From Sipunculus nudus (lineage: Eukaryota > Annelida > Sipuncula > Golfingiida > Sipunculidae), in NCBI GenBank assembly GCA_026874595.1, contig CM049310.1:19010058-19074057 (forward strand): a stretch of 64,000 bases of DNA, in the 5' to 3' direction. This document shows positions 61,715 through 64,000 of the stretch, in pieces. The notes below the pieces were generated by a model. That model had not been told where the DNA came from. It made no database searches and saw only the letters and a program-made list of their open reading frames with translations. The translations under genes were made by a program, and so were the position numbers. The number at the start of each line of letters is the position of its first letter. Within the stretch, counting starts at the first letter, position 1.

Positions 61715-64000
61715 ATGTCACACCAGGTGCCTCAGTCTAGTTGGCACAATTTCACCTGTAGTGCCTCTCTGTCTCCCACACATCAGACCAGACTGTGAAC
61801 TTCCGTGAATGTTGTCGCCTGTTACAGATATACTTCTTCATTTTTTCTTTGCGTGGCTACAAGCTTTTAAATTTTTTTTGTGGAAGTAAAAATGCCGAGG
61901 GCAGCAAGACTTGTTTTGAAACACCATCGTTTGGAGGTGACTCGGAGGGTGGCTTCACAGCACAAGTGACTTTCGCAAAAAGATTCCTATTATTGTATTG
62001 CTTGGGGTGGTTTTATCTGTCTAGGGCTGCAGACAGATTCACACAGAGAGCTAATGTTACATGTTTGTATTGGTAGGTTTTAATGCGGCTTTGATGTTTA
62101 TGTGGCCTGACCTTTATTGTGTGAGGAGTGGCAGGAATTCCATACACGTTTAATGCCATGTCTTCCTTGAAACATAAGAGATGGTTAAAGGTGCCTCCTG
62201 GCTGCTTATAAAAGTGTGAAGTACCAAGAAGAGTTACAAACTCTGCAAGTTACAGCTGGCTCTGTGGCATGGCAAGTTACAGTAATCAAGTGCATTTATT
62301 CTCCACAGTTTGTGATGCATATTGAGAAAAGTATTTTTTATAATTATTGTCTAAAAGTTTTAATTCTAATGTTTATCCTCTTTTATGGATAATCTATTAA
62401 TTTATTTAACATAATTAAAATGCCATACATATGTAGTTATGAAATATAGCAAATTCACATAATAGTTTTATACATTATTCACACAAAAGTGAGACATGCA
62501 TAATACACAATTAATGTCATCAACTAAATAAGATATAGAATGCACATGAAATAAAGCTTATAATTGTACTATATTTAGTATAATGCATATATATGATTTA
62601 TGCAGACTGCAGAGGAGAATCTTGTTATAAAAAGGTGCTATAAAGTTGCAGGGCAACATGTAAAATGTATAGATTCTAAGATTTTACTTTCTTTCTGTAA
62701 CTTTGTACTACAGTGTGTCATTAGATGTTATCAGAGTGTTGTACGATTGTGAAGCTGATGTGTATAGTTAAGTATCACTGTCTGCTTTGAGCTTGCTTAA
62801 ATCCTGAACATGAAAACAGGCCTTTACGAGAGAGTGGTTGGTATAAGTTGGTATAAGCAGCGTTACATCCTGATGCTGCAGCCCACTTTGATGTGGACCA
62901 AGATGAACTGCTCTTCATGATACCAGCACTTAAAAGGATAGGAAGGATGCCCAGTGTCCTTCATCTCATTTTATTATCCTTTTTGTGGCTTTCTAATGGA
63001 ATCCTAAAGGCTCAGAAAACCATTTGCATTGTTGGCTATGGAGCACTGATCAGGGAGGGGAGAACACTAACAGCTGCACTGGTGAATTGTTGTATTACCC
63101 TCCCCATTTACCAAGACACAAACCCATCAGTTTCTGAAACTCAAGAAAGTAATATTAATAAACAAAAGAGTTGGTCATTTTTATCCAACAAGAACTCTAA
63201 TGAATGTGTGGTGACAATACTAAGTAAAATTTTAATGATAATGGTGATGATGACTTTGATTCATTTAAACACCTTAATATGAAATTAAATTCATCAGAAA
63301 ATTCAGGATTTGTCTGGGATTTTCTATGCATGTCTTGTCTTGCATGGAATGTTATAATATTTTACACAGATTGTACAAATAATTATAATAACTAAACGTA
63401 GGCACTCTCCATGGCTCAGCTGGTGGTGTTCAGTAATGTCTAGAGGCTGAGTGAAACCAGAGAACCTTGAGAAAACCACAGGCCTTGGATGGTTCTTTTT
63501 TCAGACATTGGTTACTTTTGTTAAAATCAATGCTCCTATAGTTTTAAGTGTCTTTACTCTCTACTGACAGAAGAAATGCAGCCAGCAATAATTAACCATA
63601 GGGAAGCCAAAGGATGATTCTGTAGGTGTTAAATAGAAATTATGTAAACTTAAACAAGGTGAGTCAGTGCCCTGCACATCTGTGACATATAGTTGAAGTT
63701 TTGTTTTAATGAGGAGTATAATAATATTGGGGGTAGGTGGGTTATAAGCTACTGGTTAGTCTGTGTCTGTGGGTGTCAAATATACTTGTCTGGGCCATAG
63801 ATCACAGATTATACTGGTCCACTTTCAGCCAACAGGGCTGAGTTTTGACACTTCTATAGGACAGTTAGGACTGCAGATTGGACAAGAAAAGCTTCTGCTT
63901 AAAAAATATTATACAGATATCACAAAAATTATAGCGACTATTTGGATTTTGTTTCATGCATACTGTATGGGTGCAGTATCATGTAGACAGAAATACTGCT

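Larger units (their letters stand above)
50532..64000 (+). other. Ddr: DDR intron 4, first 13.5 kb (continues beyond window)
   Basis: Begins with GTAAGT after exon d. No downstream DDR exon was recognised up to the window edge, so the intron is at least 13.5 kb unless I missed a short exon. It holds the 46-bp duplication at 57291 and the second family B element with family C nested in it. 51560-52010 is less AT-rich and has open frames on both strands without motifs. 61715-64000 shows no gene; the 129-aa frame at 62893-63282 has no family motif. Confidence 0.6.

Noticed and set aside
62893-63282. 129-aa open frame on the + strand with two hydrophobic stretches
   Set aside because: No recognised family motif, no splice or promoter evidence, ordinary AT-rich composition; expected by chance in a window of this size.

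Overview
This is animal nuclear DNA: AT-rich, almost entirely non-coding, with GT-AG introns, minisatellites and non-autonomous transposons. The repeats beginning TTTTAGCTCAGCTGA and followed by a (GTCC)n run, and those beginning ATGCCC...GGGCAT, resemble repeats I know from molluscs and other marine invertebrates. A lophotrochozoan, perhaps a mollusc, is my best guess, and this rests on repeat style only.

The one gene I can support is the 5' part of a discoidin domain receptor (DDR) tyrosine kinase gene on the + strand, and it runs off the right edge. Four coding exons fit together with matching splice phases: exon a (signal peptide, coding part 1112-1331), exon b (38726-38840), exon c (47907-48048) and exon d (50442-50531). 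Joined, they encode a signal sequence followed by the first two thirds or so of an N-terminal discoidin (F5/8 type C) domain. The rest of that domain, the transmembrane segment and the kinase were not found in the last 13.5 kb, so they probably lie beyond position 64000. The introns measure 37,394, 9,066 and 2,393 bp, plus a final one of at least 13.5 kb.

Region by region: 1-926 is 5' flank or an upstream intron. 927-1331 is the first recognisable exon, with several short upstream reading frames. 1332-38725 is a giant first intron holding an apparently perfect 938-bp tandem duplication (5061-6936), a 70-bp tandem array, a tRNA-like SINE remnant, a pogo-like MITE, one copy each of two Helitron-like families (A at 23.6 kb, B at 26.9 kb) and a 63/64-bp minisatellite (35.6-37.9 kb) ending about 0.8 kb before exon b. 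38841-47906 carries a duplicated POU/octamer-like motif and a second, shorter copy of family A. 50532-64000 carries a second copy of family B with a third family (C) nested inside it; the copy at 26.9 kb preserves the unoccupied site.

Nothing prokaryotic, no rRNA, no CRISPR array and no autonomous transposase gene was seen. The most informative observations are the DDR gene model, the structural similarity of the three Helitron-like families (palindrome near the 5' end, hairpin plus CTAGTT or CTTGTT at the 3' end), the nested insertion with its empty site, and the organised minisatellite beside exon b.
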